From assembly GCF_026212465.1 (NCBI RefSeq), contig NC_080051.1, forward strand, positions 1,141,001-1,205,000: a stretch of 64,000 nt of DNA, read 5' to 3'. A model generated the notes under the pieces. That model saw nothing but the letters and a program-made list of their open reading frames with translations, was not told where the DNA came from and searched no databases. The stretch is from Amaranthus tricolor (lineage: Eukaryota > Streptophyta > Magnoliopsida > Caryophyllales > Amaranthaceae). This document shows, one piece after another, positions 25,253 through 35,588 of this stretch (within the stretch, counting starts at the first letter, position 1; each line of letters begins with the position of its first letter). Both the position numbers and the translations under genes were made by a program.

Positions 25253-26761
25253 CTATGAAGCAGGAGCATCTTCATCAACATATTCCGTTTCCACCTCAAC
25301 TGTATCCAATTTAGCGCCAAGACGAGCCTCCATCTGAGTCATCTGGTCAGCTAAAGAGGCTAGGGAAACACGGATCTCATCTTGAAATTTGAAGAAGCGA
25401 TCCTGCAAATCATCAAGCTTGAGAAGAATGGAATATAAGGGAGCAGTAGGAACGGTTGCCTGATCAAAGCTGTGTTTGTGAAATGATGGTGATGGTGATC
25501 TTGGTGTTGGTGAAGGTGATAGTGGAGTGAAATGATGAGTTGGGGGAGTGGTTGGCTTTGATGAGGGAAAACTATTGGGTTCAGCCCTAGAGTCTTCTTC
25601 AAGAGAAACCTTAGATTCCACCCCCTGGTCTTCTTCCTCAGAAGGAACAACCTCCTGTTTCTTAACTCCATCCCCTTCTTTCTCCTGTTCCTCCTTCTCC
25701 TCTTCTTCCTTTTTCTCCTGTTCCTTCTCTTCCTTCTCTTCCTCTTCCTCCTGTTCCTCCTTTTCCTTCCCCTCTTCCTCCTGTTCCTCATTATCAGAAT
25801 CAATCTCAATCTGTTCCACAATATTTTCAAGAATCCCTTCCTCATTTAATTTAAGGCGCAAATTACTCAAACATTTTGCACCTATCATATTGCTGGGACC
25901 CATAGGAAAACTATAATCACCCAGTGGAACACCAAACTTTGAGAAAATCCATGACAACAAACCACCATAGCCAACCATACAACGTTTGGCTATACAATCA
26001 TTTAAATGAGAAATCATCAAGGAAGGAAAATTAATCTTTATGTTGTTCACCATACAGTATATCAGAGTTGCATCTCGAAGACTTACCTCACTACGTTTTG
26101 AGTTTCGTGGCAAGATAAACCTTCTAGCAATGTTGTACAGCAACTTATGTAAAGGAGACAGGACATTGTGACTTACTTTCCCCCTTTTTTGCCTAACCCC
26201 CAAGCATCTCCAAACATCTTTTTCATCTCTTCCAGAAAACGCAATCTTAGACCCAACATGATAAACATCAAAACCAGTAGCAGGAACACCTAACCACTCT
26301 CCTAAAGTCAGACTATCAAATTCAATATCAATATCTTTGATTGAACTAGAACAAACTCCATCATGAACAGCAAAATTAGAAATAAACTCATGCATAATGT
26401 CAGGGTAAATGGGGTTGCAGCAATATACGCTCATAAGTGATTCCCATTTTTGAGTTTGTAAAATTTCATGGAATTTAGGAAAGATTGTAGATTCGTACCA
26501 TTCTTTGTCTAGGCCAAATCCTACAGACATTTCTTTAGAAAGTTCTTCAGCATTTGAGTAATGCGTTACCTTCATTTTCTTGGTAGAGTGGGTTGAAGGT
26601 TTCTTGGATTCTCTTGTTCTTTTACCACTTGTTTGCGGAGACATAGGGGTGTCCTCTGGTTCCTTTGATGAAGACTTAGGTTTGTGAGTGAGAGAAGGTG
26701 GGTAGATAACTCGAAGAGGGACAGGTTGCTTCATTTTTGGTTTCATATTCTTGGTTTTCAT
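25253..26761 (-). CDS. Third ORF: putative plant transposon protein-like (502 aa from ATG)
   Basis: Role unknown. Numbering here counts from an upstream TTG at 26785; the first ATG is residue 9, at 26761-26759, and I take it as the start. Residues 10-72 are basic and Ser/Lys-rich with KRTRESKK, a possible nuclear signal. Residues about 90-310 form a globular region resembling the 'putative plant transposon protein' domain seen in Sirevirus third ORFs and in many scattered plant proteins: an LGEWLGVP helix, a Leu-rich stretch near 210-225 and a conserved GGLLSWIF segment at 274-281. Residues about 328-372 are almost all Glu/Lys/Gln, 405-435 are Pro/Ser-rich, and 450-495 look coiled-coil. I see no signal peptide or membrane segment, so an envelope role, often proposed for this position, is not supported. 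The domain match is from memory. Confidence 0.82.
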   Translation of the reverse strand: MKTKNMKPKMKQPVPLRVIYPPSLTHKPKSSSKEPEDTPMSPQTSGKRTRESKKPSTHSTKKMKVTHYSNAEELSKEMSVGFGLDKEWYESTIFPKFHEILQTQKWESLMSVYCCNPIYPDIMHEFISNFAVHDGVCSSSIKDIDIEFDSLTLGEWLGVPATGFDVYHVGSKIAFSGRDEKDVWRCLGVRQKRGKVSHNVLSPLHKLLYNIARRFILPRNSKRSEVSLRDATLIYCMVNNIKINFPSLMISHLNDCIAKRCMVGYGGLLSWIFSKFGVPLGDYSFPMGPSNMIGAKCLSNLRLKLNEEGILENIVEQIEIDSDNEEQEEEGKEKEEQEEEEEKEEKEQEKKEEEEKEEQEKEGDGVKKQEVVPSEEEDQGVESKVSLEEDSRAEPNSFPSSKPTTPPTHHFTPLSPSPTPRSPSPSFHKHSFDQATVPTAPLYSILLKLDDLQDRFFKFQDEIRVSLASLADQMTQMEARLGAKLDTVEVETEYVDEDAPAS

Positions 26762-27235
26762 TGAAGTTTTTAGAGAGAAAAGCAAAGGAAAATGACGGAG
26801 TGAAATGGAAGTGGAAGGAATGACGGTTTAGGGTTGAGTGAACGTGAAAGGTTAGTGAAGATGAAATGAAAGATGGGACGAGAGGGAGTAATTATATTGG
26901 ATGAAGTGACGTGTTGAGGCAGTTATCAAATCAAGACAATTGATTTTGATTTGTGAAAATGGAGTACGTTGAGATTCAACTCCTACTTAAAAGAACTGCT
27001 GGGAAAAAATTGTTGTTTTTGTTTGTCTTTTTAATTTTAAAAAGAAAAATGGTAATATTGTGCTACTACCGTCAGATCAAAATAATCATGCAATCATGAG
27101 AACATCCAAAGTATATACCTTTAAAAAATGCGTACCTGATCCTTTCGATAATTGATTTTTCAATCAAGATTATTGTGGTTGATTGATCATTTTCAATTTT
27201 CATTTTGTCTCTAGGAATCATATATGATACTTCCT
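26762..27235 (-). promoter_or_regulatory. pol-ORF3 spacer with plant-promoter-like layout
   Basis: This is 474 bp between the pol stop and the ATG of the third ORF, with no coding potential. In sense order it holds an ACGT element (ACGTCAC, 26912-26906), CCAAT directly followed by TATAAT (26900-26891), a pyrimidine-rich stretch, and a telo-box-like AACCCTAAA (26835-26827). It ends in a C/T-rich leader about 100 nt long before the ATG. Telo-boxes near transcription starts are known from plant housekeeping genes. The arrangement suggests an internal promoter for ORF3, though CCAAT abutting TATA is not usual spacing. The pol-proximal half (about 26990-27235) shows nothing I recognise. Confidence 0.45.
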
Positions 27236-30200
27236 TTAATGCAGCTTGATCATGCCAAGTTCCAATCTCATTTTCTCATGCTGTTCCCTTGGAAGCGGTT
27301 TGGTCATGATATCTGCTATTTGCTCGTTAGTGTTTACATGCTTAACAATGATATTTTTATTTTCAACATTATCCTTAAGAAAATGATGCCTAATATGGAT
27401 GTGCTTTACTCGTGAGTGATGCACTGGATCTTTGGATATGCATATGGCACTGGTATTATCGCAATAAATAGGAACACATGCATACTTAATACCAAAGTCT
27501 CTTAGCTGCTGCTTTATCCATAACATTTGGGAACAGCAAGCTGCTGCTGCTACGTACTCAGCTTCAGCGGTTGATAATGCAACAGTGTTTTGTTTCTTGG
27601 AACTCCATGAAACTAAACATGAGCCAAGAAATTGTACCATACCTGACGTGCTTTTTCTATTAACAAGATCTCCTGCATAATCTGCATCACTAAAGCCTTT
27701 CAAATCAAAGACATCACTTTTAGGATAAAATAATGATAAATCATCTGTTCCCTTTAGATATCTCAAAATACGTTTCACTGCAGTTAGATGTGATTCTTTA
27801 GGGTTAGATTGAAATCTTGCACATAAACCAACACTAAATGTAATATCGGGTCTACTAGCAGTTAGATATAATAAAGATCCAATCATGCCTCTATACATAG
27901 TTTGGTCAATATTTGTTCCATTTGTATCTTCATCTAATCTTACATTAGTAGCCATGGGTGTATGGTTGGTTTTAGCGTTATTCATGCCATATTTCTTAAG
28001 AAGTTCTTTTATATATTTTTGTTGATGAATAAAGATACCATTAGCAGTTTGTTTAATTTGCAAACCAAGAAAGAAATTTAATTCTCCCATCATGCTCATT
28101 TCAAATTCAGTGCTCATAAGGTTAGCAAATTCTTTACATAGCAATTCATTTGTGGCACCAAAAATAATATCATCAACATATATTTGAACAACTAATATAT
28201 TGGAACCTTTATTCTTAAAGAATAAGGTTTTATCAATTTTACCTCTAATAAAGTCATTTTGAATCAAAAATTTTGATAGTCTTTCATACCATTGCCTAGG
28301 AGCTTGTTTCAACCCATAAAGAGCTTTATCAAGCTTATAGACATGATCAAGACATGAGGTATTCTCAAAGCCAGGTGGTTGTTCAACAAAAACTTCTTCA
28401 TCAAGAAAACCATTCAAGAAAGCACATTTCACATCCATTTGATATAATTTAAAGTTCATAAATGCAGCAAAAGAAATTAAAATTCTAATAGCTTCTAACC
28501 TTGCTACTGGAGCAAATGTCTCAGTATAATCAATACCTTCTTGTTGATTGTACCCTTTGACCACGAGCCTTGCTTTGTTTCTTACAATTATTCCATGCTC
28601 ATCTAGTTTGTTCCGAAATACCCATTTCAAACCAATTACCTTTTTGTGTTTCGGTTTGGGTTCTAAATGCCATACTTTGTTCCTTTCAAATTCATTCAAT
28701 TCATCTTGCATGGCTACAACCCATTCGGAATCCTTTAGAGCTTCTTCGTGATTTTTGGGTTCAAGTGATGATAGGAACGCAAAATGTGCACAAAAATTTC
28801 TCATTTGAGATCGAGTTTGTGTTCCTTTATTCAAATCACTTACAATCAAATCAAGAGGATGGTATTTTTGATATCTCCAAGGTTTTGGCATAAAATCTCT
28901 TGTGGGAACAGTAGCATGTTCTGGTTCATCAGCTTGATTAACATTCTGTTCAGCTACTGGATCGTTTTGCTCTTCTGTGGGAACAGCTGGATTGGGAACA
29001 GTCTGCTGTTCCTGATGTTCTGGCAGTTCCTGAACTCGATCAGTACTTTCTGCTTCTGCTGGAACCGGCTGTTCACCAGCTGTTTCTTGATCATGCACTT
29101 TCAATTCTTCATCATCTTCTTCTAAATTTGCAAGACCTATCTTAAAATTATTTGTATCCTGTTCACTTGACAAAAAGTTAGTTTCATCGAAAATTATGTG
29201 AACGGATTCTTCCACACTCATTGTTCTTTTGTTATAGACTCTATATGCCTTACTTTGAGATGAGTAGCCAAGAAATACTGCTTCATCACTTCTTTCATCA
29301 AATTTACCTATATTCCGTTTTCCATTAACATGTACAAAACATTTGCATCCAAACACACGAAAATAGGCAATATTTGGTTTAACACCTTTAAACAATTCAT
29401 AGGGTGTCTTAGAAGTGATTGGTCTTATCAATACTCTATTTAAAATATAACATGCAGTATTAACAGCCTCGGCCCAAAAATTTCTAGGTAAACCACTAGC
29501 AATTAACATAGTTCTAGCCATTTCTTCTAAAGTTCTATTTTTCCTTTCTACAACACCATTTTGTTGTGGTGTTCTAGGGGCGGAAAAATTGTGGCTTATT
29601 CCATGTTCATTGCAATAACTCATAAAACTTGAATTTTCAAATTCTTTACCATGATCTGACCTTATGTGAACAATTTGATTATTGGTAGATTTTTGTATTT
29701 TGTTAGCGAAATAGACAAACTCATTAAAGGCTTCATCTTTACTAACTAGAAATAAAGTCCATGTAAATCTACTATAATCATCAACAATAACAAACACATA
29801 TCTCTTGCCACTACGGCTTTGTATTCTCATAGGTCCACACAAATCCATATGTAATAATTCAAGCGTTTTTGAGGTGGTCACAACATTCTTTGGTTTAAAA
29901 GATGACCTAACTTGTTTTCCTTTGGCACAAGGATCACATATTTCATCCTTAAGGAATTTTATAGATGGTAGTCCTCTAACTAGGTCTTTAGATCTTAATG
30001 TATTAATCAATGAATAACTAGCATGACCTAGACGCTTATGCCAAAGAAGTGGGTCGTCTTCTATAACACTTAGACACGTTAGACTGTTTCTGGGAACAGT
30101 GTCCAGGTTCACTACATAAGTGTTCCCTTTTCTGTTTCCCTCAAGAATGATGTCTCCAGTGTCATTCCTAGAAATAATGCACTTTTCAGAAGTAAAGTTT

Positions 30201-30454
30201 ACAGAGTTACCCTTATCACAAAATTGAGAAATGCTAAGTAAGTTGTGTTTCAAATTCTCGACTAAAAATACATTATCAATGGCGTGGGAACATGACCTTC
30301 CAACCTTTCCTTTGGCGATTATCTCACCCTTCATATTGTCACCGAAGGTTACTGTTCCCCCATCATAGGCTTCAAGTGAGAGAAATTTAGATTTGTCACC
30401 CGTCATATGCTTGGAACACCCACTGTCGAGATACCATGAGCTGTTCCCCCTCAC
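27236..30454 (-). CDS. pol: pol polyprotein (protease, integrase, RT, RNase H)
   Basis: Enzymes for the element's replication and integration. Residue numbers count from the GTG at 30454. An aspartic protease has DSG at 10-12. The integrase HHCC zinc site is H139, H144, C173, C176, and the catalytic triad is D204, D267, E303 with the expected 35-residue D-E spacing. A Glu/Pro/Gln-rich hinge spans about 440-520. Reverse transcriptase runs about 595-840 with D674 and the YVDD motif at 759-762. Copia RNase H has D923, a Glu in the STAEAE motif (961-966) and D999, ending near the TKPL motif at 1051. No stop or frameshift interrupts it. GTG is not a credible plant start: the frame is open back to 30478, in a different frame from gag, and the first internal ATG (Met17) lies beyond the protease DSG. 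Expression therefore needs frameshifting or splicing. Confidence 0.95.
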   Translation of the reverse strand: MRGNSSWYLDSGCSKHMTGDKSKFLSLEAYDGGTVTFGDNMKGEIIAKGKVGRSCSHAIDNVFLVENLKHNLLSISQFCDKGNSVNFTSEKCIISRNDTGDIILEGNRKGNTYVVNLDTVPRNSLTCLSVIEDDPLLWHKRLGHASYSLINTLRSKDLVRGLPSIKFLKDEICDPCAKGKQVRSSFKPKNVVTTSKTLELLHMDLCGPMRIQSRSGKRYVFVIVDDYSRFTWTLFLVSKDEAFNEFVYFANKIQKSTNNQIVHIRSDHGKEFENSSFMSYCNEHGISHNFSAPRTPQQNGVVERKNRTLEEMARTMLIASGLPRNFWAEAVNTACYILNRVLIRPITSKTPYELFKGVKPNIAYFRVFGCKCFVHVNGKRNIGKFDERSDEAVFLGYSSQSKAYRVYNKRTMSVEESVHIIFDETNFLSSEQDTNNFKIGLANLEEDDEELKVHDQETAGEQPVPAEAESTDRVQELPEHQEQQTVPNPAVPTEEQNDPVAEQNVNQADEPEHATVPTRDFMPKPWRYQKYHPLDLIVSDLNKGTQTRSQMRNFCAHFAFLSSLEPKNHEEALKDSEWVVAMQDELNEFERNKVWHLEPKPKHKKVIGLKWVFRNKLDEHGIIVRNKARLVVKGYNQQEGIDYTETFAPVARLEAIRILISFAAFMNFKLYQMDVKCAFLNGFLDEEVFVEQPPGFENTSCLDHVYKLDKALYGLKQAPRQWYERLSKFLIQNDFIRGKIDKTLFFKNKGSNILVVQIYVDDIIFGATNELLCKEFANLMSTEFEMSMMGELNFFLGLQIKQTANGIFIHQQKYIKELLKKYGMNNAKTNHTPMATNVRLDEDTNGTNIDQTMYRGMIGSLLYLTASRPDITFSVGLCARFQSNPKESHLTAVKRILRYLKGTDDLSLFYPKSDVFDLKGFSDADYAGDLVNRKSTSGMVQFLGSCLVSWSSKKQNTVALSTAEAEYVAAAACCSQMLWIKQQLRDFGIKYACVPIYCDNTSAICISKDPVHHSRVKHIHIRHHFLKDNVENKNIIVKHVNTNEQIADIMTKPLPREQHEKMRLELGMIKLH

Positions 30455-30460
30455 TTGGAC

Positions 30461-30481
30461 CTGTAAGATAATTAATTGTTA
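30461..30481 (-). promoter_or_regulatory. gag-pol junction with frame change and splice-acceptor-like sequence
   Basis: In the sense direction the pol frame has a stop at 30481-30479 and the gag frame stops at 30474-30472, so the two open frames share only about two codons. I see no canonical X-XXY-YYZ slippery heptamer. Just before pol is TTATCTTACAG followed by GT, a good plant 3' splice-site match ending at 30461. Function is inference. A one-base lesion in this copy is the alternative. Confidence 0.45.
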
Positions 30482-32268
30482 ATTATAGGAACCCAGACTT
30501 TCTTGGGTTCCTTGTCGATCTTACATGAATCATATTTATCAATTTGAATGTTATAGACATAGTTTCTGTTAGAGACAGTATACTGTTCCTTTTTGGTGCA
30601 CTGTTCCTTCAGATGGCCAGCTTTACCACAGAAGGTACAGTACCTGTCTCTAGGAAGATTAACGTAAGCTTTCTTACTTTTGTTATTCTTAAAATATTTT
30701 AGGCCTTGTGATTTCTTACTTTTAGCATCTAGAATCCATTTGGGAGTTATTTTGATTTTCCCTTTTTCTCTTGAATTTAATTCAAGATTATTATTGTTGT
30801 TACGGTTGGATTCCGGATTCAACTCTAAATGTTGAAAATCATTGCACAAATCCTTAGTAGATGCATTTATCAATTCTTTATTTAAGCCTAACAATTTGTA
30901 TTGTGATAGCTCAATATTAAGAATAACATTTTCCTTCTTAAGTCTCTCCATATTTTCCTTTAGGATTATATTTTGGTTCAACAAACCGAAAAATCTGTTT
31001 TGGACATCATGTCTAAAGGTGTTTATGTATGAGACATGGTCTTTGCTTACTTTAAGTTCCTGTTCTAACTTGAGACACTTATCATTGCAATTTTCAAGTT
31101 TAACTTGTGCCTCTTTTAACAACTCTTTTAATTCATTTTTACTTAGATTAAATGAATGGTCAGAAAATGAATTAGAAATATTTACCTGCTTCTCCTTGCC
31201 TTTATGCGTAGCCATGAGACATAGGTTAGCTGTCTCCTCTTCTTCGGGAACAATAGTTTCATTCTCACTTTCAGTTTCTCCCCATGCAGCAATCATGGCC
31301 CTACGAAAGTCCGTCTTGTTAAAATTCTCTTTGTTCAACGGTCTTCTTGAATCTCTTGTCTTTCCCTTGCCCTTTTCATTCTTCCATGTTGGGCAATCCT
31401 TGATGAAGTGTTCGGTACTTCCACATTTGTGGCATTCAAGATTTTTTGTTCTTCTTTCTCTGTTGTTTCTTTGATTTGCATACCTGCTGTTCCTGAAGAA
31501 CTTCTTGAATTTTCGTACCAATAAAGCAGCCTCTTCCTCATCACATTCTGATTCGTCCTGTTCCCCCGCTGCCAGAGCCAGTCCCTTGTTCCTGGAACTG
31601 TCTGCTGTTCCCAAATGCAATTCATGCGTCATTAGGGAACCAGCCAGCTCCTCTAGATTGAACTTAGTAAAATCTTTGGACTCTTGTATAGCAGTAACCT
31701 TGGCCCTCCAGCGCTCATCTTGAGGAAGGCTCCTTAGGATCTTCCTTACTTGTTCATCAGTGGGAATTATTCTTCCAAGAGAGACAAGCTCGTTTGTTAT
31801 GTTGGTGAACCTAGTGAACATCTCTTGGATACTTTCTCTTGGCTCCATAACAAATCTCTCGTATTTAGACATTAACAAATCAATTTTGGACCGTTTTACT
31901 TCACTTGTTCCCTCATGGGTAACAGCAAGCAGGTCCCAAATTTGCTTAGCGGATTTGCACCCCATAATTCTATTATGCTCGTTTGGTCCAAGACCACAAT
32001 GAAGTAATTTTATAGCAAGAGCATTTAATTCCATTTTCTGAAAATCTTCTTTTTCATATTCGGTTATAGGTTTGGGAACAATTTCATTGTTGGAGTTAGT
32101 AGTGGTTACCTCAAAATCTCCGATTTCTATGACTCTCCAAACTTGATAATTTTCCGCTTTAATGAAGATCTCCATCCTATTTTTCCAATATGTATAGAAT
32201 TTTCCATCGAACATTGGCGGTCTTTGAGTCGAATACCCTTCTTCCATTCGCTCGTTCATAATTGACAT
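30472..32268 (-). CDS. gag: gag polyprotein (598 aa) of the copia element
   Basis: Structural protein that should assemble the cytoplasmic virus-like particle and package the element RNA. Residues about 15-220 are a copia gag polypeptide (UBN2-type) region, with the FDG..Y..WK start motif at 20-29 and an IWDLL motif at 110-114. A CX2CX4HX4C zinc knuckle lies at 279-292. Residues about 375-465 are Leu/Lys/Glu-rich and likely coiled coil. A second knuckle of the same spacing is at 544-557, followed by a basic tail ending in VWVPIINN. The start is a true ATG downstream of the PBS, and the frame ends at TAA 30474-30472. The length suits the large gag of Sireviruses. pol follows at once but in another frame. 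The Asn-run near 489-494 is low complexity. Confidence 0.93.
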   Translation of the reverse strand: MSIMNERMEEGYSTQRPPMFDGKFYTYWKNRMEIFIKAENYQVWRVIEIGDFEVTTTNSNNEIVPKPITEYEKEDFQKMELNALAIKLLHCGLGPNEHNRIMGCKSAKQIWDLLAVTHEGTSEVKRSKIDLLMSKYERFVMEPRESIQEMFTRFTNITNELVSLGRIIPTDEQVRKILRSLPQDERWRAKVTAIQESKDFTKFNLEELAGSLMTHELHLGTADSSRNKGLALAAGEQDESECDEEEAALLVRKFKKFFRNSRYANQRNNRERRTKNLECHKCGSTEHFIKDCPTWKNEKGKGKTRDSRRPLNKENFNKTDFRRAMIAAWGETESENETIVPEEEETANLCLMATHKGKEKQVNISNSFSDHSFNLSKNELKELLKEAQVKLENCNDKCLKLEQELKVSKDHVSYINTFRHDVQNRFFGLLNQNIILKENMERLKKENVILNIELSQYKLLGLNKELINASTKDLCNDFQHLELNPESNRNNNNNLELNSREKGKIKITPKWILDAKSKKSQGLKYFKNNKSKKAYVNLPRDRYCTFCGKAGHLKEQCTKKEQYTVSNRNYVYNIQIDKYDSCKIDKEPKKVWVPIINN

Positions 32269-32321
32269 TTTTCGGGAACACCAGAATCTGCCCTCAGGGT
32301 TTCCTGATCTTCTGGGAACAG
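32269..32321 (-). other. gag leader
   Basis: A short untranslated leader between the PBS and the gag ATG. It contains one GGAACAG motif (32315-32321) abutting the PBS. No upstream ATG is visible within it on the sense strand. Confidence 0.7.
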
Positions 32322-32334
32322 GGCTCTGATACCA
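32322..32334 (-). promoter_or_regulatory. Primer binding site for initiator tRNA-Met
   Basis: Sense TGGTATCAGAGCC begins two bases after the 5' LTR end. It is complementary to the last 13 bases of plant initiator tRNA-Met, the usual primer of plant copia elements. It primes minus-strand DNA synthesis. The match stops at the 14th base. Confidence 0.95.
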
Positions 32335-32336
32335 AT

Positions 32337-32916
32337 TGTTGATTCAATTAGGAACGGGAACAGCAACAAGAGGGGGGGTGAATTGTTGTTGTTGCAAGTT
32401 TAAGCGATTGTGCCCTGTTTTTGCGGAATTATTCAAAATAAATAAAGCTTAAACTAAGAGCAAAATATTAAGAGAGACACACAATTTTTACGTGGAAACC
32501 TTTTGGGCCTAAACAAAAGGAAAAACCACGACCACTTGGGATTTTCAAAAACTCCACTATGTTTAAGGCAATTAGTTACAATCACAATAAACACCTTGCT
32601 TCACTCGAAGCGTAACACCTAGGCCGACTCCTCTTCTCTCTAATTGCTTTACTCCAAGCAACAAACTTAGCTTCTCTTCAAGCTAATCCTCTCTAGCTTC
32701 ACTCAAAGCTATCTAATTTCCCCCTTAGACTCACCCGAGTCTAATTACATAAACTCTCAAAAACCCTTACAAAAAGGATAGAAATTCTCTAAAATAAATC
32801 AAAGAGTTGCATCAAGAAAATATTATAAATTGATTGGCAATTTTAAGAACAAAATATTTCTTGTAAAATCCAACAAAAACGTATGAAAAACACTTAAGCA
32901 CAAAACGTTGGATTAC

Positions 32917-32969
<53 letters not shown>

Positions 32970-33814
32970 AAACCGGAATTATCTTGCAATTTATAGAAAA
33001 TAATATTCCTAAGAAAGTGGAATAATCCAATCCATCATCCCACTATCAAGAGATCATGGGAGTAATGTGGATTAAGCAAACACACGGTTATTTCCATAAG
33101 ATTTGATTAAGTCAAATCACACGTGTACATAAACAATAACCGCTGTTCCCTTAATAACCGCTGTTCCCTAAAGTAGCAGTTTCTTCAGTAGTAATTCCTG
33201 TTCCCCAAATTAATGGCTGGAACTTCATGCTATATTTAGAAAACGGTTAATCTTAGTGGGAATGATTGTTTGCTAATTTTTAGAAATAAAGACCGGCTGA
33301 AAAGATTTGCTAAGACCAATTCAAAGTTAGTTAATTCTATTTTTAACAAATCCATGATTTACTAAAAATAGATCCTAAAATAAAGGATCTTAACGAATTA
33401 AAACGTGAATCCATTTTATTCAATAAAAACGATTTGCCAATTAACTTAAATAAATTTTTACTGCAACAATTTAATTTAAAATACATTAACTAAAAATAAT
33501 AATTAAAATATGATAACCAGAATTTTTAGTCAACGTAGTCAACCTTCTGCTCAGGAACAGTGTGCTCTCTCCAGACTTCAGTTTAGCTAGAACATCCAAC
33601 TTGGGAACAGTAGACCTGCTGTCTCCATTTTACATCCCAAGCGATATACTTCTCCTAACATCAATTGAAACCTTTTGACATGTACGTTTCCATAAGCTAA
33701 GGCATAGGTACTATCAACGATCATAATCATAATCGGATATCAACCTGCACAATCTCTAAAAACATGTTCGCTTAAATAAAGTGTAGTCATCATCAAAACT
33801 CAAGAGGTCCAACA
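32337..33814 (-). repeat. 5' LTR (1478 bp)
   Basis: This is upstream in the element's sense direction and abuts the PBS. Sense start is TGTTGGACC and sense end is GAATCAACA. It differs from the other LTR at 32529 (C against T), 33284 (A against G), 33567 (C against G), and in the T/A homopolymer (T41 A10 against T47 A9 on the plus strand), which accounts for the whole 5-bp length difference. The U3 part contains five GGAACAG/CTGTTCC heptamers, two of them in an 18-bp tandem repeat, upstream of a TATA candidate. It holds no credible coding sequence; the Lys-rich frame at 32812-33030 is the A-tract translated. Confidence 0.97.
32989..32995 (-). promoter_or_regulatory. Candidate LTR TATA box
   Basis: The sense sequence is TATAAAT, about 820 bp into the 5' LTR. 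It is followed about 25-70 nt later by the A-rich homopolymer, so transcription would start in or near that tract. The position, downstream of the repeated GGAACAG motifs, suits a U3 promoter. There is no transcript evidence, and other AT-rich TATA-like words exist in the LTR. Confidence 0.45.
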
Positions 33815-33819
33815 TGAAG
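33815..33819. repeat. Target site duplication, right copy
   Basis: TGAAG directly follows the terminal CA of the element and matches 22978-22982. Confidence 0.95.
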
Positions 33820-35588
33820 AATGAACGATGAAGAATGAACAAGGAACAATGCTCAATGAAGAATGAACGATGAAGAATGAACAAGGATCAATGATCAATG
33901 AAGAATGAACGATGAAGAATGAACAAGGATTAATGGTCAATGACGAATGAACGATGAAGAATGAACGAGGATCAATGATCAATGAAGAATGAACGATGAA
34001 GAATGAACAAGGATTAATGGTCAATGACGAATGAACGATGAAGAATAAACAAGGATCAATGATCAATGACGAATGAACGATGAAGAATGAACAAGGATCA
34101 ATGATCAATGACGAATGAACGATGAAGAATGAACAAGGATCAATGATCAATGACGAATGAACGATGAAGAATGAACAAGGATCAATGATCAATGAAGAAT
34201 GAACAAGGATCAATGATCAAAGAAGAATGAACGATGAAGAATTAACAAGGATCAATGATCAATGAAGAATGAACAAGGATTAATGGTCAATGACGAATGA
34301 ACGATGAAGAATGAACAAGGATCAATGAAGAATGAACGATGAAGAATGAACAAGGATTAATGGTCAATGACAAATGAACGATGAAGAATGAACAAGGATC
34401 AATGATCAATGACGAATGAACGATGAAGAATGAACAAGGATCAATAATCAATGACGAATAAACGATGAAGAATGAACAAGGATCAATGATCAATGACGAA
34501 TGAACGATGAAGAATGAACAAGGATCAATGATCAATGACGAATGAACGATGAAGAATGAACAAGGATCAATGATCAATGAAGAATGAACAAGGATCAATG
34601 ATCAAAGAAGAATGAACGATGAAGAATGAACAAGGATCAATGATCAATGAAGAATGAACGATGAAGAATGAACAAGGATCAATGATCAATGAAGAATGAA
34701 CGATGAAGAATGAACAAGGATCAATTCTCAATGAAGAATGAACGATGAAGAATGAACAAGGATCAATTCTCAATGAAGAATGAACGATGAAGAATGAACA
34801 AGGAACAATGATCAATGAAGAATGAACGATGAAGAATGAACAAGGATTAATGGTCAATGACGAATGAACGATGAAGAATGAACAAGGATCAATGATCAAT
34901 GAAGAATGAACGATGAAGAATGAACAAGGATCAATGATCAATGAAGAATGAACGACGAAGAATGAACAAGGATTAATGGTCAATGACGAATGAACGATGA
35001 AGAATGAACAAGGATCAATGATCAATGACGAATGAACGATGAAGAATGAACAAGGATCAATGATCAATGAAGAATGAACGATGAAGAATGAACAAGGAGT
35101 AATGGTCAATGACGAATGAACGATGAAGAATGAACAAGGATCAATGATCAATGAAGTATGAACGATGAAGAATGAACAAGGAGTAATGGTCAATGAATAA
35201 TGAACGATGAAGAATGAACAAGGATCAATGATCAATGACTAATGAACGATGAAGAATGAACAAGGATCAATGATTAATGAAGAATGAACAAGGATCAATG
35301 ATCAAAGAAGAATGAACGATGAAGAATGAACAAGGATCAATGATCAATGAAGAATGAACGATGAAGAATGAACAAGGAATAATGGTCAATGACGAATGAA
35401 CGATGAAGAATGAACAAGGATCAATGATCAATGACGAATGAACGATGAAGAATGAACAAGGATCAATGATCAATGAAGAATGAACGATGAAGAATGAACA
35501 AGAAGTAATGGTCAATGACGAATGAACGATAAAGAATGAACAAGGATCATTGATCAATGAGTAATGAACGATGAAGAATGAACAAAGA

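Larger units (their letters stand above)
22983..33814 (-). mobile_element. Complete Ty1/copia LTR retrotransposon, Sirevirus (SIRE/Maximus)-like
   Basis: The element has two near-identical LTRs with TG...CA termini, a 5-bp target duplication, a tRNA-iMet primer binding site, polypurine tracts, gag, pol in the copia order (protease, integrase, RT, RNase H) and a third ORF downstream of pol on the same strand. A large gag with two zinc knuckles, a third ORF and a long region with repeated PPTs point to the Sirevirus lineage; this rests on family knowledge, not a tree. All three ORFs are long and unbroken. LTR differences are three substitutions in roughly 1427 aligned bases outside the homopolymer. 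At commonly used plant rates (6.5e-9 to 1.3e-8 per site per year) this implies about 0.08-0.16 million years. The gag-pol frame change is the one feature that may limit autonomy. Confidence 0.96.

Noticed and set aside
24913..25337. Small ORFs of 60-73 codons in the region before the 3' LTR
   Set aside because: Short, overlapping on opposite strands, no domain, and in a region known to be noncoding in this element type.
25360..25916. Arg/Lys-rich minus-strand frame and Ser-rich plus-strand frame inside ORF3
   Set aside because: Both are other-phase readings of the Glu/Lys/Gln-coding repeat of ORF3.
30842..31474. Plus-strand 210-codon ORF and other plus-strand ORFs opposite gag and pol
   Set aside because: Antisense shadows of well-supported gag and pol frames, with no recognisable domain.
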